Shown: positions 8,373 to 20,326 of the stretch, in pieces
Position numbering within the stretch: position 1 is the first letter of the stretch
Layout of the letters: the number at the start of each line of letters is the position of its first letter
From: Profftia sp020342455
Lineage (GTDB): Bacteria; Pseudomonadota; Gammaproteobacteria; Enterobacterales; Enterobacteriaceae
Assembly (NCBI RefSeq): GCF_020342455.1
Contig: NZ_CP080506.1
Span: 744,001 to 808,000, forward strand
Direction of reading: 5' to 3'
DNA length: 64,000 nucleotides
The notes under the pieces: model-generated
What the model saw: only the letters and a program-made list of their open reading frames with translations
Told to the model about the DNA's origin: nothing
Databases searched by the model: none
Position numbers and translations under genes: made by a program

Positions 8373-11238
8373 CTTAAACTTACTCATTTTGTATTGGCAA
8401 TTAAGCTGCGGGGTAAACTAACATACTAACCAAGAAAAGGTCAGGGGGGAGCCATGAGACTTATCGTAAAGTCATTAACTTAATAATTATTGCTTGCATA
8501 TGGATACATATTTCAGCAAAATTATGTTAATTAGCGTAAAATTATCCTTATAAAGGATAATACTATTTATTAGTAGATCTTATATAAAAGATCAAGACTC
8601 CTGTTTGTATGTTTTATATTGTACTTATACCCATACCTAGCTCATTACCTGATTAGTAATATTTCTTATAATATTGTTATATTTCTAGATATTTAATAAA
8701 CGTTAGATTATATCTATATTTTTATATTTTGAGATTAACAACGTAAATATTTATTATTATTTTATTATAAAAATATGGATTATAAAATTACTGTTTAGTT
8801 ATTTAGATATATTTATAACCTGACAATTAAATTTTCTAATTATATTATTATATAATAATATATTAATGTAACATTATTTAAATAACTCTAATAAGATAAA
8901 AACATAAAATAACCTTTATTTTTATATAATATTTAATATTTATAATACTCTTATAAAGAGTATATTTTATTCTAATATTTTATAAAAATTATCTTGATTA
9001 GTTAATTTAAATTTAATTTTTTTAGAAAAATATTTCTTTATTTGCTTCTATATGATTTAACCATACACTATTAGTCATTATATTTAAAAATAGTATTTTA
9101 TTTTTTTAAATTTTTAGCTATATTAGTCCTGGTAAATACATATCTGCTAATAGATTAATGTATTAATTAAGATAAATGTAGAATATAAGATAACATACTA
9201 GAGCAGTAACAGTATGTTGAATAGAGCACAAAGAATTATGATTTAAAATCATATTTATATCACTATTTATTACAAATAGTCTTACTTAAATATAAAGCAG
9301 TACGTTAATAATATATACAAATTAATTACACCTACAAGTTAATATACAATCAATACTCTAATATAGAATTAATACTCTAGTTAATTATTTATACTATAAC
9401 ATCAAAGCAACTATAATTACTTCACAAATCATCACTTATATTTAAATAATTTTAGTACATATTCTAAATATTAGAAAAATATTTTTATATAAATATTAAA
9501 ACTTATTTTATGAGTTAACCTATTAGATTTTATAGTATTTAATATAATTCCATCTAATTAATCACTATATATTGTTTGTATTAAGCAAGATACATACACC
9601 ACATTTTATAATTATTTTAAATAATATAAATTATAACTAATATGTCACTACCAAGATAATACACAATATAACCTCACTACTTAATCTTTAATATGTAATT
9701 TAATAATATTAAAATTTATAGTATTATAAATAGGTTTTATCTAATGTAATAAAACATAATAATAATATATAATTTTATAAAATTAAAATAGTGTATATTT
9801 TTAATAATCTTAATATATTTTTTATAAAAATTATGGTATAGTATAAAGCTGCATTTGTTACATAACTTGTATAAGAAATTATATTAAATAGTTTAAGGTA
9901 TAAAACTTTTATAAATAAAATAGTTAACTTTTAAATTTAAAATACAAATCTTAACTTCTTATTTCGCATTTAATATGTATATATAGAAAATATACTTAAT
10001 TCAGTTAATATTTTATATTAAACATAAGTTATGATTATACTTAAATAATAAATTAAGAAACTTTTATTAGTATAAGGGATATAAATAAAATTCTAACAAC
10101 TATATAGAAAATTAACTTGTTACATATTTCATTAATAACTAATTAAAAAGTTTAATATACAAATTTATTATATAAAATAATAGCATATATATATCCCTAT
10201 TAAATATAATTTTAATTAGTATTAAAACAGAAAAAAAACATAAATACTCAATATTTAGCTATTCTTACAAATATAATTATCAGAGACAAGGATGCATTAC
10301 ATGATATTAAATAAATTTAATTACTTTATAAAATACAGTAGTATTAGTAGAGCATTAAGACTGTAGATGTAAAATAATAATTTAATCTATATGTAAATTT
10401 TATAAAATTTTATAGATAGTACATTTTAATATAATACGATTATAACTTCATATTTAACTCTAGTTGCATTAAAAAATATTAGATAATATTGAATAAATGT
10501 ATAAAAATTTTTATTTTCCTATCTAACTAATTATATATTATATAATTTTTTCTTTTAATAAATACTATAGGATAGAAAACATACTATTATTATAGTAGGT
10601 CTTATATACTTACTTATAACTATATAAACTGATATCATCATATAACAATAAGTATCATCATGAAACTTAACGTAATACATCCATGAGCACTGATAAACTC
10701 TTCATAAATTTTTATTATATCAATGTACTCTTACTTATCTCATGGTATTACATCTCATGTTTATACTTATACTTGTTTATATAAAATATATTTAATATAC
10801 TTTATTATAGTTAATATCTTTATCTCTTTACAGTATCTAGATTTTGCCTAATAAGGCAACTTAAAGTAATATATTATTTATTAAACAATAATACAAAATT
10901 AATTAGATAGTTCATAACTTTTATTACTTTTATGTATAATGATCTTTGTAGATATATAAATAAAATAATTACTTTACAATACACTATTAATTTAATAAAT
11001 AATTATTGTTTGTACTAATGATATCAAAAAATTAAGTTACTTTTTCCAATATTTATATTTGAACAGTGAATTATAGATTAAATCTATATTATATCAATAT
11101 TATTAATATATAATATCATAATACAAAATTAAAGAATTTTATTTACTTATGTGCTATAACAACTTACTAACATAGTATGTTGATATTTTTAATTAGTAGA
11201 ATAAAGATATTTTTTATAATTAAACTAGTTATAAATTC
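8373..11238. other. Gap between rne and adk, no gene seen beyond the rne leader
   Basis: About 2.9 kb with no recognisable gene and only very short open frames. Hairpins: 8541-8561 (ATTATCCTT/AAGGATAAT), 8576-8593 (GATCTT/AAGATC), 8945-8963 (ATACTCTT/AAGAGTAT followed by ATTTTATT on the plus strand, terminator-like), and 10844-10859 (TTGCCT/AGGCAA). rluC, divergent from rne in E. coli, is not detectable. Confidence 0.6.
8401..8475 (-). promoter_or_regulatory. G+C-richer rne leader, candidate autoregulatory 5' UTR
   Basis: The 75 bases just upstream of rne contain runs such as CTCCCCCCTGACC and TTACCCCGCAGC, unlike the A+T-rich gap beyond. A 5-bp hairpin (GACTT/AAGTC) sits at 8458-8473. In E. 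coli the long rne 5' UTR carries stem-loops that RNase E recognises for feedback control. Retention of an isolated conserved-looking island here suggests a remnant of that element, but I could not confirm its fold. Confidence 0.45.
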
Positions 11239-11883
11239 TTATCCTAGAATATTTCCTAATTCTGTATGTAAGGCAGTGATAGATTGAGTACCATCTAATT
11301 TAATATATTTTGTATTACCTTTCGCAGCTTCTTCTTTATAGTAACCTATAAGTGGATGAGTTTGTATTCGATATTCAGCTAGACGATGACGTATAATATC
11401 TTCTTGGTCATCTTGACGAGTAACTAAATCCTCCCCGGTAATATTATCTTTTCCTTCCTCTTTAGGAGGATTAAATTTAATATGGTAAACACGGCCAGAG
11501 CCATAATGCACTCGACGACCAGCAATACGTTCAAAGAGAAGTGTATAAGGAGTATTGAACTCTAATACAAAATCTATTGTAATATTTGCTGCTTTTAGTG
11601 AATGAGCTTGAAATAAAGTCCTAGGAAACCCATCTAGCAAAAAACCATTCTTGCAGTCTTTTTGGAAAATACGCTGTTTAACTAAACAAATAACTAATTC
11701 ATCAGCAACGAGCATACCAGTATTTAATATATCTTTTGATTTTTTATTTAATGCAATATTAGTGTTGACAGCAGCGCGCAGCATATCTCCTGTAGATATT
11801 TTGGGAATATTATACCTCTCCATAATAAACTGCGCTTGAGTACCCTTACCAGAGCCAGGAGCAGCAAGTAAAATAATACGCAT
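11239..11883 (-). CDS. adk: Adenylate kinase
   Basis: A 214-residue enzyme, exactly the E. coli length, that interconverts ATP + AMP and 2 ADP in the cytoplasm. The NMP-binding region (STGDMLRAAV), the core GFLLDGFPRT, the LID (RRVHYGSGRVYHIKFNPPK...TGEDLVTRQDDQEDIIRHRL) and the C-terminus (NTKYIKLDGTQ) all align. One oddity: the P-loop reads AAPGSGKGT, with Ala at position 7 where Walker A has its first glycine (GAPGAGKGT in E. coli). The sequence there is GCT GCT CCT GGC, so this is not a frame artefact. ATG at 11883 has GAGAG about nine bases upstream; three more codons are open before it. It stands alone; htpG and hemH, its E. coli neighbours, are absent. Confidence 0.95.
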   Translation of the reverse strand: MRIILLAAPGSGKGTQAQFIMERYNIPKISTGDMLRAAVNTNIALNKKSKDILNTGMLVADELVICLVKQRIFQKDCKNGFLLDGFPRTLFQAHSLKAANITIDFVLEFNTPYTLLFERIAGRRVHYGSGRVYHIKFNPPKEEGKDNITGEDLVTRQDDQEDIIRHRLAEYRIQTHPLIGYYKEEAAKGNTKYIKLDGTQSITALHTELGNILG

Positions 11884-14800
11884 TAAGCACACTCTCTTAA
11901 ATTTTTATAATAAAATTAAAAGATATTATCTCTTGTGTTTTCATGTTTATTTTCAAATTGAAATAATACCTTTAAGTAACTTTAAGAAAATAATAAATAT
12001 TTACCCTTTTATATAGCTAACTACTTATATAAATAAATTATTATAAGTGCATACTATAAGTAATTATTTTAAGATAATTTATCAATCAACTTAATATATT
12101 TATATATTACTACTGCTAGTAGATGCTAAAAAATATATAGCATTAATATTTAGTGATATTTATTATATTTATTTAATATTAATTAATATATTATATTATA
12201 AACTTAATATTTTATTTTGAAAATACTTATTTTTTACAATAGATGGTAAATATTTAATAAACTCTAATATTAACATAAATTTTTTAATATTAAAATCAAT
12301 ACAAATCTTAGTTCATGTGTAACATGAGGTGTTTTATTATATTGTTATTTTGATTATCCTATGTTATATAAAGTAATACCTATGCTATAGACACCTTCTA
12401 GTAATTAGCTTGATTTAATTTATTTTGCATTTAATTTTACTTTATTAATACAGTCATTACTTAAATAGATTTTTATCTAAAATAATTAATTATTTTATAA
12501 TTATCTTACTATATTTTCTATATTTTTTTAATTTAAAGTATACATTTTCATTACTATAATGCAGATTAATATCTTTTTATAGTCGTAATAACCCAAAAGA
12601 TAAATTTATATAAAATATTCTTTAAGTATAGAATAGTAGTAGTAAATAAAATAACTTGATATAATAAAATTATGTATATATTCTATATCTCAGAAAAAGT
12701 TGTTTTTTATTTATGCTATACCTCTAGAAATATTTATTTATAATATTATAGCTAAATTATTATTTAAATAGTAACTCAAAAATAATTTTATAGTTCTTAT
12801 TGAGATATTATCAGGAAATTTCTTAATAAGAAAGACCTTATAAAGGTAAATACATTTTACTATTTAATATAAATAAAACTCAAATATATTATCTATGTTT
12901 TATATAACTTCATAAACATGACAGTAAAAATATCTTCTTTAATTTATAGAAAATATATACGGACTATAATATTTAATATAAAAATAAAATACATAACATT
13001 GACAGTAAAATAACTTTATAAAAATAATAGAAAAACTATATAGTAAGTTATATGCGATTTAAAATCTAAAAAATTTTTTATATAATTATTGAATTCTATT
13101 TATTAAGGTTGCCATCTATAATTGCTAGTGTTATAAACACTGCTATGTTGTTAACATATACTATTAAATCAATTTTACTACTTGATTGCTCACGAAGCAA
13201 AACGGCAAAATATGTATTTTAATACCCATGATTGCGCTGTACTTAGGATTAATCTTATTGTTATAATTATAACTTCTTAATATTTACAACATCCTATTTC
13301 TAGAGTGTTATATAACGTTCTTTTTTTAATCCAGTAAATAAAGTATACAGTAATATTTTTAGATTTATATTCATCTTAGTTATAGTAATAATCAATTGAT
13401 ATTTTTTAGGAAAGATAACTAGTATTGGTTAATATTCTCTGAATATCTATTAATTAATAGTTAACTAAATGTTATAATACTGCTATTTCAATTTTAAAAC
13501 TTTATTAGAGTTTACACTATATAGATAAAATCTATAGAATCAGAGTATGGTATTATCATAGTGCATTTTAAATATACATTACTATATACCACTAATACTA
13601 GTATATCTGTATCTTTAGATATCACTTTTAATATAATTATAATATAATAACAAAATCAATACTCTTATTTTATAATTATAGAAAATAGAATGTTTAGTCT
13701 AACATACTTATTACTTACTTTTTGTATTGTTTTATTTAAAATATAAAATTATGATGTTATCATCTGATTATAAATTAATAAAAATTAAAATTACTAATAT
13801 ATATGAAAATTATCAATTCTCTTAATTACTTACATTTCTGATGCTATTAATAATATTATTATTGTAATAAGATTTTACCTTTAGTTTTTTATCCCTAATA
13901 AATAATCTAACTAAACCTTTAAATAAAAAAATATATAAATCCTATTAAATTAATTATAAAATTACAAAAATATTATTATATAGCACTTTTTAACCTAAAA
14001 ACCGATGAACTTTTTAAATAAATTAAGAATTTCAGTATTATTAATATTGTCACGATATATAATTGAAATAAGGATTCCTAAATGATTAACCACTAAGTAC
14101 GGTTTATAGCGACTAAATATTTTTTATTGTACCATTATACATAATATTAGTTATCAAAATATGCTCCCGTATTTATTAAAATACTCAGTAATATAAATCA
14201 TAATTTGTTTGATTTTTATAGCATATCTATTATATTAGTCTTTAAGTCCGTACAATAAAATTGCAAAGAAAAAATACTCTTTATAAATAGTATCTAATAA
14301 AGAGTTGGATAAGGCATATCAGTTATTAAATTTTATTTATTTTATTTAATGTGTAATTGAATTACATTATACTCACTAAAAATACGGTTATATATATTTT
14401 ATATTCTTAAACTACACTAGTAATAATAAATTTTAATTAGTCTTTAAATAAAAATCTCTATTATACATTTGAGTAATTTGAAGGATGTAAATTTTAAGAA
14501 AATAACTTAGATAATTACAATACACTACTATTTTTTAATTAAATCTGATATATAAGTACTGATCTAAAAGTGACACTTATAAATTTTATTTTACTTTGAT
14601 TTTATAGTTATTTATAACTACATAATCTTTAGAATTTTTATGATTAGTACTGTTTTAATTCCAATCACGTTTAGTTATTACTACGCTTTAAGCTACGTGA
14701 ATATATTTTATACTTAAATAATAACTAAATGATTAATAATACATACATTGTTTGTTTTATTACCCTGCGTAATAGATAGACTTTACTTATAAATGCATAA

Positions 14801-15521
14801 AAATAAAATTGTTTTTTAGAAATTACTATACAACAACAAAAATTGTAAACATAATATCTATATTATTCTACGGAAGTTAATTACCATCGTAGTTTTAAAA
14901 TTATGAGGTAAGTAATGTGCCTCTTTCTAAACTAGTGTTTATCGATAGTGGTTATTTTTTACCTAAATATACTTTAGTTTTAGGTATAAATATTGAGTAA
15001 AAGATGCACAAAATTTTTTTTAGCACACTCATAAAATTATTAATATAACCTTTATCCTATAAAATGGAAGATATATAGTATATTGCAAGTGTATATTTTA
15101 GCTATTTTACTGACATGTCTCATCAGAATCTATTAAGTAATAAAATTACTGTATAGTGGTAATTTAAATACTACAGTAAATAATATTTTAGATAGTAAAT
15201 ATATTATATTTATCAGACATTACTCGTCATAGATAGTTTATCTAGTAAGCTGCAGCTTACCATTATAATATACTAAAGTTCTAATTTTTATTAAATATTT
15301 TTTGCACAAATATTCAGTTTACTTTATTAAGATAGAATAACTTATTAAAAATCATATTATCTTTATTGAAATAACTAGTCAAAATAAAATATTAAATAAT
15401 TGTACCACGCATAAATAATTATTATACTTTAAGATTTTTAATATCTATTTAAAGTTTATTTATTAGTAATAAATAAGGTTATTTTAGATTAAAAGTATCA
15501 TTACTTTGAATATTTTAATTA
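11884..15521. other. Largest gap, between adk and cysJ; no gene seen
   Basis: About 3.6 kb, almost all A and T. In E. coli, cysI and cysH follow cysJ and htpG precedes adk; none can be recognised here, so this may be their decayed remains. A patch with more G+C at 13165-13255 gives a short open frame on the minus strand (ending LPFCFVSNQVVKLI, then stop) that I cannot assign. A perfect 16-bp palindrome lies at 15245-15260, and a small dyad (CTACG/CGTAG) near 14872-14896. Confidence 0.6.
15245..15260. repeat. Perfect 16-bp palindrome downstream of cysJ
   Basis: GTAAGCTGCAGCTTAC reads the same on both strands and carries six G/C bases in an almost pure A+T region, about 260 bases after the cysJ stop. 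It may be a remnant of a cys-operon hairpin. No T-run follows. Confidence 0.5.
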
Positions 15522-17315
15522 TTAATAAACATCTTGTTGATAACGGCGATTAATACGTAGCTCATTTAAAAATTTATTGGATTGTTTAATATTCATACCA
15601 CCATGTTTAACTAATATTTCCAGTAACGTATATTCAACTTCTTTAGCCATACGGTTAGCATCTCCGCAGACATAAATATATGCACCATTTTTAATCCAGT
15701 GCCATAATTCACCCCCCTGCTTACGCATTTTATCTTGAACATAAATTTTATATACCTGATCTTGTGACCAAGCTAAATCTATACGTGATAATATCCCCTT
15801 TTTTATATAATACTGCCATTCCATCTGATAAAGGTAATCCTCAGTAAAATGTGGATTACCAAAGAACAGCCAATTTAACCCTGTGGCCCCTTCTGCAGCA
15901 CGTTGTTGGATAAAAGATCGGAACGGTGCAACACCAGTGCCAGGACCAATCATAATAATAGGAGCTTGTGGATTTGAAGGGAGACGGAAATTATTGTTGT
16001 ATTGAATAAATATTCGCAATTTACTATTTTCTTTTAAACGAGTAGATAAATACCCAGAAGCACCACCTGTACGGGTATGTCCATTTATATTATATTTTAC
16101 GACTCCCACTGTAATATGAACTTCTTTACCAACCTTTGCTTGAGAAGAAGATATGGAATAAAAGCGTGGAGTAAGGGGTAATAACAGTGATAGTAACTGT
16201 TCGACACTTAAGTTAGTAGGAGCTTGTCGGATCATATCTGGAAAAGGAGTTCTCTTTGTATATTCCAGTAAATTTTTTTTATTAGACAATAAAGTAATAA
16301 GATGCTTATCATTTGATAACTTAGCGTATTTTTCTACTATTATAGTATTGTTTTGCATTAATTCAAAATGATCACTTAATGCTTTATGTAGCGTAATATT
16401 CTTCCCTTGAATTGTAACTATTTCATTTCCAGTATGTAATAATAATCCTAGAATCTCTTTCACTAGCTCTAAATCGTTGTGGTACCATACACCCAATGCA
16501 TCACCCGGTTGATAACAAAGACCAGATTCACCCAGATCTATTTCAATATGATGTATATTTTTATTAGAATAATGTCCAGTAATTTTTTGATTAAGTAAAA
16601 GAGTTGCAGTCAGTGGATGTTCTTTACTATAGCGCATTGTAGTATTTTGAACAAAGTTTCTACAAACACTATCTAATAACTTATTTATTGTATTAGCTTG
16701 TGAAAAACGTTTTTTTAAAATTTCAATGATATTCCTGGTCCATACTTGTCTTATATTTTTAAAATTAACATTATTACCCTCATATTTTAATAAACGTTCA
16801 TCTCCTAGTACACCCAATTTGGCATCAAGATCTATTCCAGTTTGAAAAAATTTTTCATAAAATATACCAGTACTTAAACTAAATATTACAAATGCAATAT
16901 CTGTTAGCTGTGGTACCTTATTTGAGAATGAATACTCATAAAAATCTATAATTTCCTTTAGAAGATTGTTTTTTCTCTGTGTAGAGACAACTAATAAAAA
17001 AAACTTTTCTTGTATAATTGTTTTAAATTTATAAGAACAAACATTAACTAATTTAACTATAAAGATTGCAGATGTGAGAATGTTATATAAATATTCAATT
17101 ATATGGTATGTATTACCAGTATGTGATGCTGCATCCACCGTTATGGAAACATAAGAAATTATTGAAATATCTGATTGTTGAATAATCATGTCCCATAAAT
17201 ATCCAAAAATATAAGCAAGATTATCTGATAATAATTCGTAAATATCTAAATGAAGCTTAATTAATTTCTCTGCTGTTAATGGCAACATAAAAGGAGTTAA
17301 AAGATAAACAGTCAT
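15522..17315 (-). CDS. cysJ: CysJ, sulfite reductase flavoprotein subunit with an eroded flavodoxin domain
   Basis: A 597-residue homologue of E. coli CysJ (599), which passes electrons from NADPH through FAD and FMN to CysI. The C-terminal reductase half is well kept: PRFYSISSSQ (FAD, 383-392), GGASGYLS, IGPGTGVAPFRSF (NADPH, 456-468), GNPHFTEDYLY, CGDANRMAKEVE (550-561) and the final DVY. The N-terminal flavodoxin half has lost key FMN residues. The second loop reads STQRKNNLLKE (111-121) where E. coli has STQGEGEPPEE, and the third reads SLSTGIFYE in place of SLGDTSYE. The first loop (SHTGN) remains. Start: ATG at 17315 with AAGGA ten bases upstream. No cysI or cysH lies nearby. It may act as an NADPH-FAD reductase for another acceptor, or be a gene in decay. 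Confidence 0.9.
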   Translation of the reverse strand: MTVYLLTPFMLPLTAEKLIKLHLDIYELLSDNLAYIFGYLWDMIIQQSDISIISYVSITVDAASHTGNTYHIIEYLYNILTSAIFIVKLVNVCSYKFKTIIQEKFFLLVVSTQRKNNLLKEIIDFYEYSFSNKVPQLTDIAFVIFSLSTGIFYEKFFQTGIDLDAKLGVLGDERLLKYEGNNVNFKNIRQVWTRNIIEILKKRFSQANTINKLLDSVCRNFVQNTTMRYSKEHPLTATLLLNQKITGHYSNKNIHHIEIDLGESGLCYQPGDALGVWYHNDLELVKEILGLLLHTGNEIVTIQGKNITLHKALSDHFELMQNNTIIVEKYAKLSNDKHLITLLSNKKNLLEYTKRTPFPDMIRQAPTNLSVEQLLSLLLPLTPRFYSISSSQAKVGKEVHITVGVVKYNINGHTRTGGASGYLSTRLKENSKLRIFIQYNNNFRLPSNPQAPIIMIGPGTGVAPFRSFIQQRAAEGATGLNWLFFGNPHFTEDYLYQMEWQYYIKKGILSRIDLAWSQDQVYKIYVQDKMRKQGGELWHWIKNGAYIYVCGDANRMAKEVEYTLLEILVKHGGMNIKQSNKFLNELRINRRYQQDVY

Positions 17316-18831
17316 TACTAAGTTTTCCTTGCGCAATGATCCCCTGAAATACTTAAATGATAATTAAACTTAACTATTAAAATCGCGGCAGATTCTATTA
17401 TTAATTAGTGCAGTATTGTAAAATTACTTAGTTAGATAACGAATATATTAACAAGTAATGAGATAATAAAATAATTCTAATTTAGAATATACCCTTATAA
17501 TAATTATTATATTTAGTGTAATATTATATATGTTATCGATGTTATCGGTAATATACTATTATTTATCATAATAAATTAAGTAAATAATATATTAGTATTA
17601 TAATTATATTTATTAAATATAATTATATAAAACAAAGTTTTAGTTAATAACATTATTCCATTTAATACATAATTAATAACATCTTGATATATTATCTTAA
17701 TGGGGTATTAAATTTTATATAGATAATTGTTATACTACATTTAGTTATAATTATAATGTTTTTAACAAGTGTATATTATTAATTAATATACAAAATGAGT
17801 GGTTATTGCTATTTCTCTCTTGATTAGAAAAAGTGAGTAACAATAAATCCTAATTATTACCTAATTATATATTTTAAATTACATAGAAACTTAATATTAA
17901 TCTCTAATAAATATATTTTATGTTAAGTTGATTAGTAGTAGGTATAAAATATATAATATGAATATTCTTATACTTATACTTATACTTATACTACATACTA
18001 CATACTACATACTACATACTACATACTACTATGTATATGTGTCCAGGTATATTATTAATATAATCTATTACTTTTAAAATAACTTAAACCTTATTAATAT
18101 AAGTTATAATTATTATCTCTTGTTTGTATTATTAGTATATATATAAATATAATAAAATTGATTATTACCTAGTAAACTATTCAGTTTAAATAACTAAAAA
18201 ATACCATATATGATTAGGATTATAGTAAATTAATTAAAAAAATATTAAACAAAATAATACTTATTTTACAATCAAATACTTTAATTTTATATAATATAAA
18301 AGATTTACTAAAGATATAGCGCCAATAAGCTTTAATATTAAAGAAAATTTATGTATCATTATATAGCAATTAGTTATTTAAAAACATTTAATTTATTTAT
18401 AATAACTAAATATTAGAAACAATATTTCTATGAAAATTAATATTTTCTGTAAAAAATTTTATAAATAAAATTTATTGTTTATATTTTTAATTGAAAATCA
18501 ATAAAAAATAGTCTATTTTACTAGACATTTTATTATTATAGTATTCTACTTTAGTTAAGGTAAATAGCAAATATCTCTATGAGAATAATTTGTAAAATTT
18601 ATTTTTAATTTTTTAAAATTTTATTACTATATTCAAGAACATTTATTTTATTAAAATAAATATTATAAAGTATGTTGTTATCCATAAAATCATCCTACAT
18701 TATACTACATAATAACAAGTCATTTTATATTTTATATGTAATAATAAAAATACAAATAAATATTAGAATATCCAAATATAACTCAATAGTAAATAGTTAG
18801 ATAGTCGCCAATGACTTGTATAATTAAAAAA
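17316..18831. other. Gap between cysJ and ppa, no gene seen
   Basis: About 1.5 kb with no recognisable gene. It holds the tandem repeats at 17967-18030 and a duplicated GTTATCG motif near 17530-17546. The rest is low-complexity A+T. Confidence 0.6.
17967..18030. repeat. Two adjoining short tandem repeats (6-bp and 7-bp units)
   Basis: Four copies of CTTATA (17967-17990) run straight into five copies of CTACATA (17991-18025) plus a partial copy. Units this short suggest replication slippage; length may vary between individuals. Confidence 0.9.
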
Positions 18832-19362
18832 TTATTTTTTTCTAGATCGTTCTAAAGAAGAGATAATTTCATCTCTTGCTGATTGAGAATTACTCCAACC
18901 CTGCACTTTTACCCACTTATCTTTTTCTAGATCTTTATAATGCTCAAAAAAATGTAAAATTTGAGCAAGTAGTAACTCAGGAAGATCATTGATTTCTGTA
19001 ATATTATTATATTTTTCTGTAATTTTGCTATGTGGAACAGCAATTAATTTATTATCCTCGCCTGATTCATCAATCATTTTTAGCATACCTACAGGACGAC
19101 AACGAATAATAGAACTTGGCTGTAATGGATAAGGTGTAGGCACTAAAACATCCACTGGATCGCCATCTAAAGATAAAGTATGATTAATATAACCGTAATT
19201 ACATGGGTAGAACATAGCAGTAGGAATAAAACGGTCAACAAATAAACAACCAGTGACTTTATTTATTTCATATTTAATTGGAATAAAATTAGAAGGTATT
19301 TCAATAATTACATAAATATCTTCAGGAACATTTTTACCAATAGGAATATTTATTAAGCTCAT
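18832..19362 (-). CDS. ppa: Inorganic pyrophosphatase
   Basis: A 176-residue soluble enzyme that hydrolyses pyrophosphate to phosphate and so drives nucleic-acid and aminoacyl-tRNA synthesis. It matches E. coli Ppa almost throughout: FVDRFIPTAMFYPCNYGYINHTLS, the metal-binding DGDPVDVLVPTPYPLQP, and IRCRPVGMLKMIDESGEDNKLIAVP with its active-site acidic residues intact. The C-terminus HFFEHYKDLEKDKWVKVQGW is also conserved. The frame is open for 26 more codons upstream, but ATG at 19362 aligns with the E. coli start (MSLLNVP) and has AGGAAG five bases ahead. The gene stands alone between long gaps. Confidence 0.95.
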   Translation of the reverse strand: MSLINIPIGKNVPEDIYVIIEIPSNFIPIKYEINKVTGCLFVDRFIPTAMFYPCNYGYINHTLSLDGDPVDVLVPTPYPLQPSSIIRCRPVGMLKMIDESGEDNKLIAVPHSKITEKYNNITEINDLPELLLAQILHFFEHYKDLEKDKWVKVQGWSNSQSARDEIISSLERSRKK

Positions 19363-19669
19363 GTCCACTTCCTTTATGACATTAATAACATTGTAATAAA
19401 AAAATACATACATATAAAACACGTTGCTATAAATATACACATATTTTCTTGAGAAAATAAGCTAACGTTGAATTGATTATACTTATCTTACTAAAGATAA
19501 TTGTTGTTTATATCCAGAATATATTTATAATAATGAAAATAACTAGTTATTTTCTATATGTTTATAATAATAATTTTATTAAACTAAAATTTTTTTTACT
19601 AAAATATAATTAGTCATTATAGAATATTCTATATATAATGTTAATTGTTTTTAATTAGTCGATATATAC

Positions 19670-19699
19670 ACAATATACTATATAGCTATAGTATATTGT
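19670..19699. repeat. Inverted repeat with 13-bp arms upstream of ppa
   Basis: ACAATATACTATA and TATAGTATATTGT are perfect complements around the loop TAGC, about 300 bases upstream of ppa. No T-run on either side, so it is not a typical terminator. Confidence 0.6.
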
Positions 19700-20302
19700 A
19701 ATGCACTACAAATACTTAAAAAAATTATCTCTAAAATATCGACTATTATTAGTCAATATTTTACGTTTTAAAAAACGTTATTTATACTTTATAAAAGTAG
19801 ATAATTTTTATCAAGTTCAAATTATTATTTTTTACTGCTTAAAGTCAATGATTAGCATGTTCTAGTTTAGAACGCTGATAAAAATTAGATAGAAAAACAA
19901 TTTCTAATTAATAATATTTTATAGTTATAATGGTATTTATATCAATAATTAATAAAAACAGAGTATTTTATTTGATTTATACTAATGAAAAAAAAGATTA
20001 GTATAAAATACTATTATTATTTTGCATATGTTCTTTTTATTTAGTAATTTTTTTATTATATACTTTTAATTGCCCTAGTTAATAGTATTTGAATAATTCT
20101 CATAGAGAAATAATTCTAGTATAAATATACGTAATGTGTTACTTACATAAGTGATATACAAAATAAGCAATAAAATTCTGCTAATTAGCTTAATGCTTAC
20201 ATTAGTAAATTAAATATCATGTCTATAGACAATATCAATACTCATAATATAAATAACAAATGATTGGTTACTTTTATATTATCTTATAATATTTATCTGT
20301 CT

Positions 20303-20326
20303 TTAACTACTTAACTACTTAACTAC
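20303..20326. repeat. Three tandem copies of TTAACTAC
   Basis: Three perfect 8-bp units in non-coding DNA. Another probable slippage product. Confidence 0.8.
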
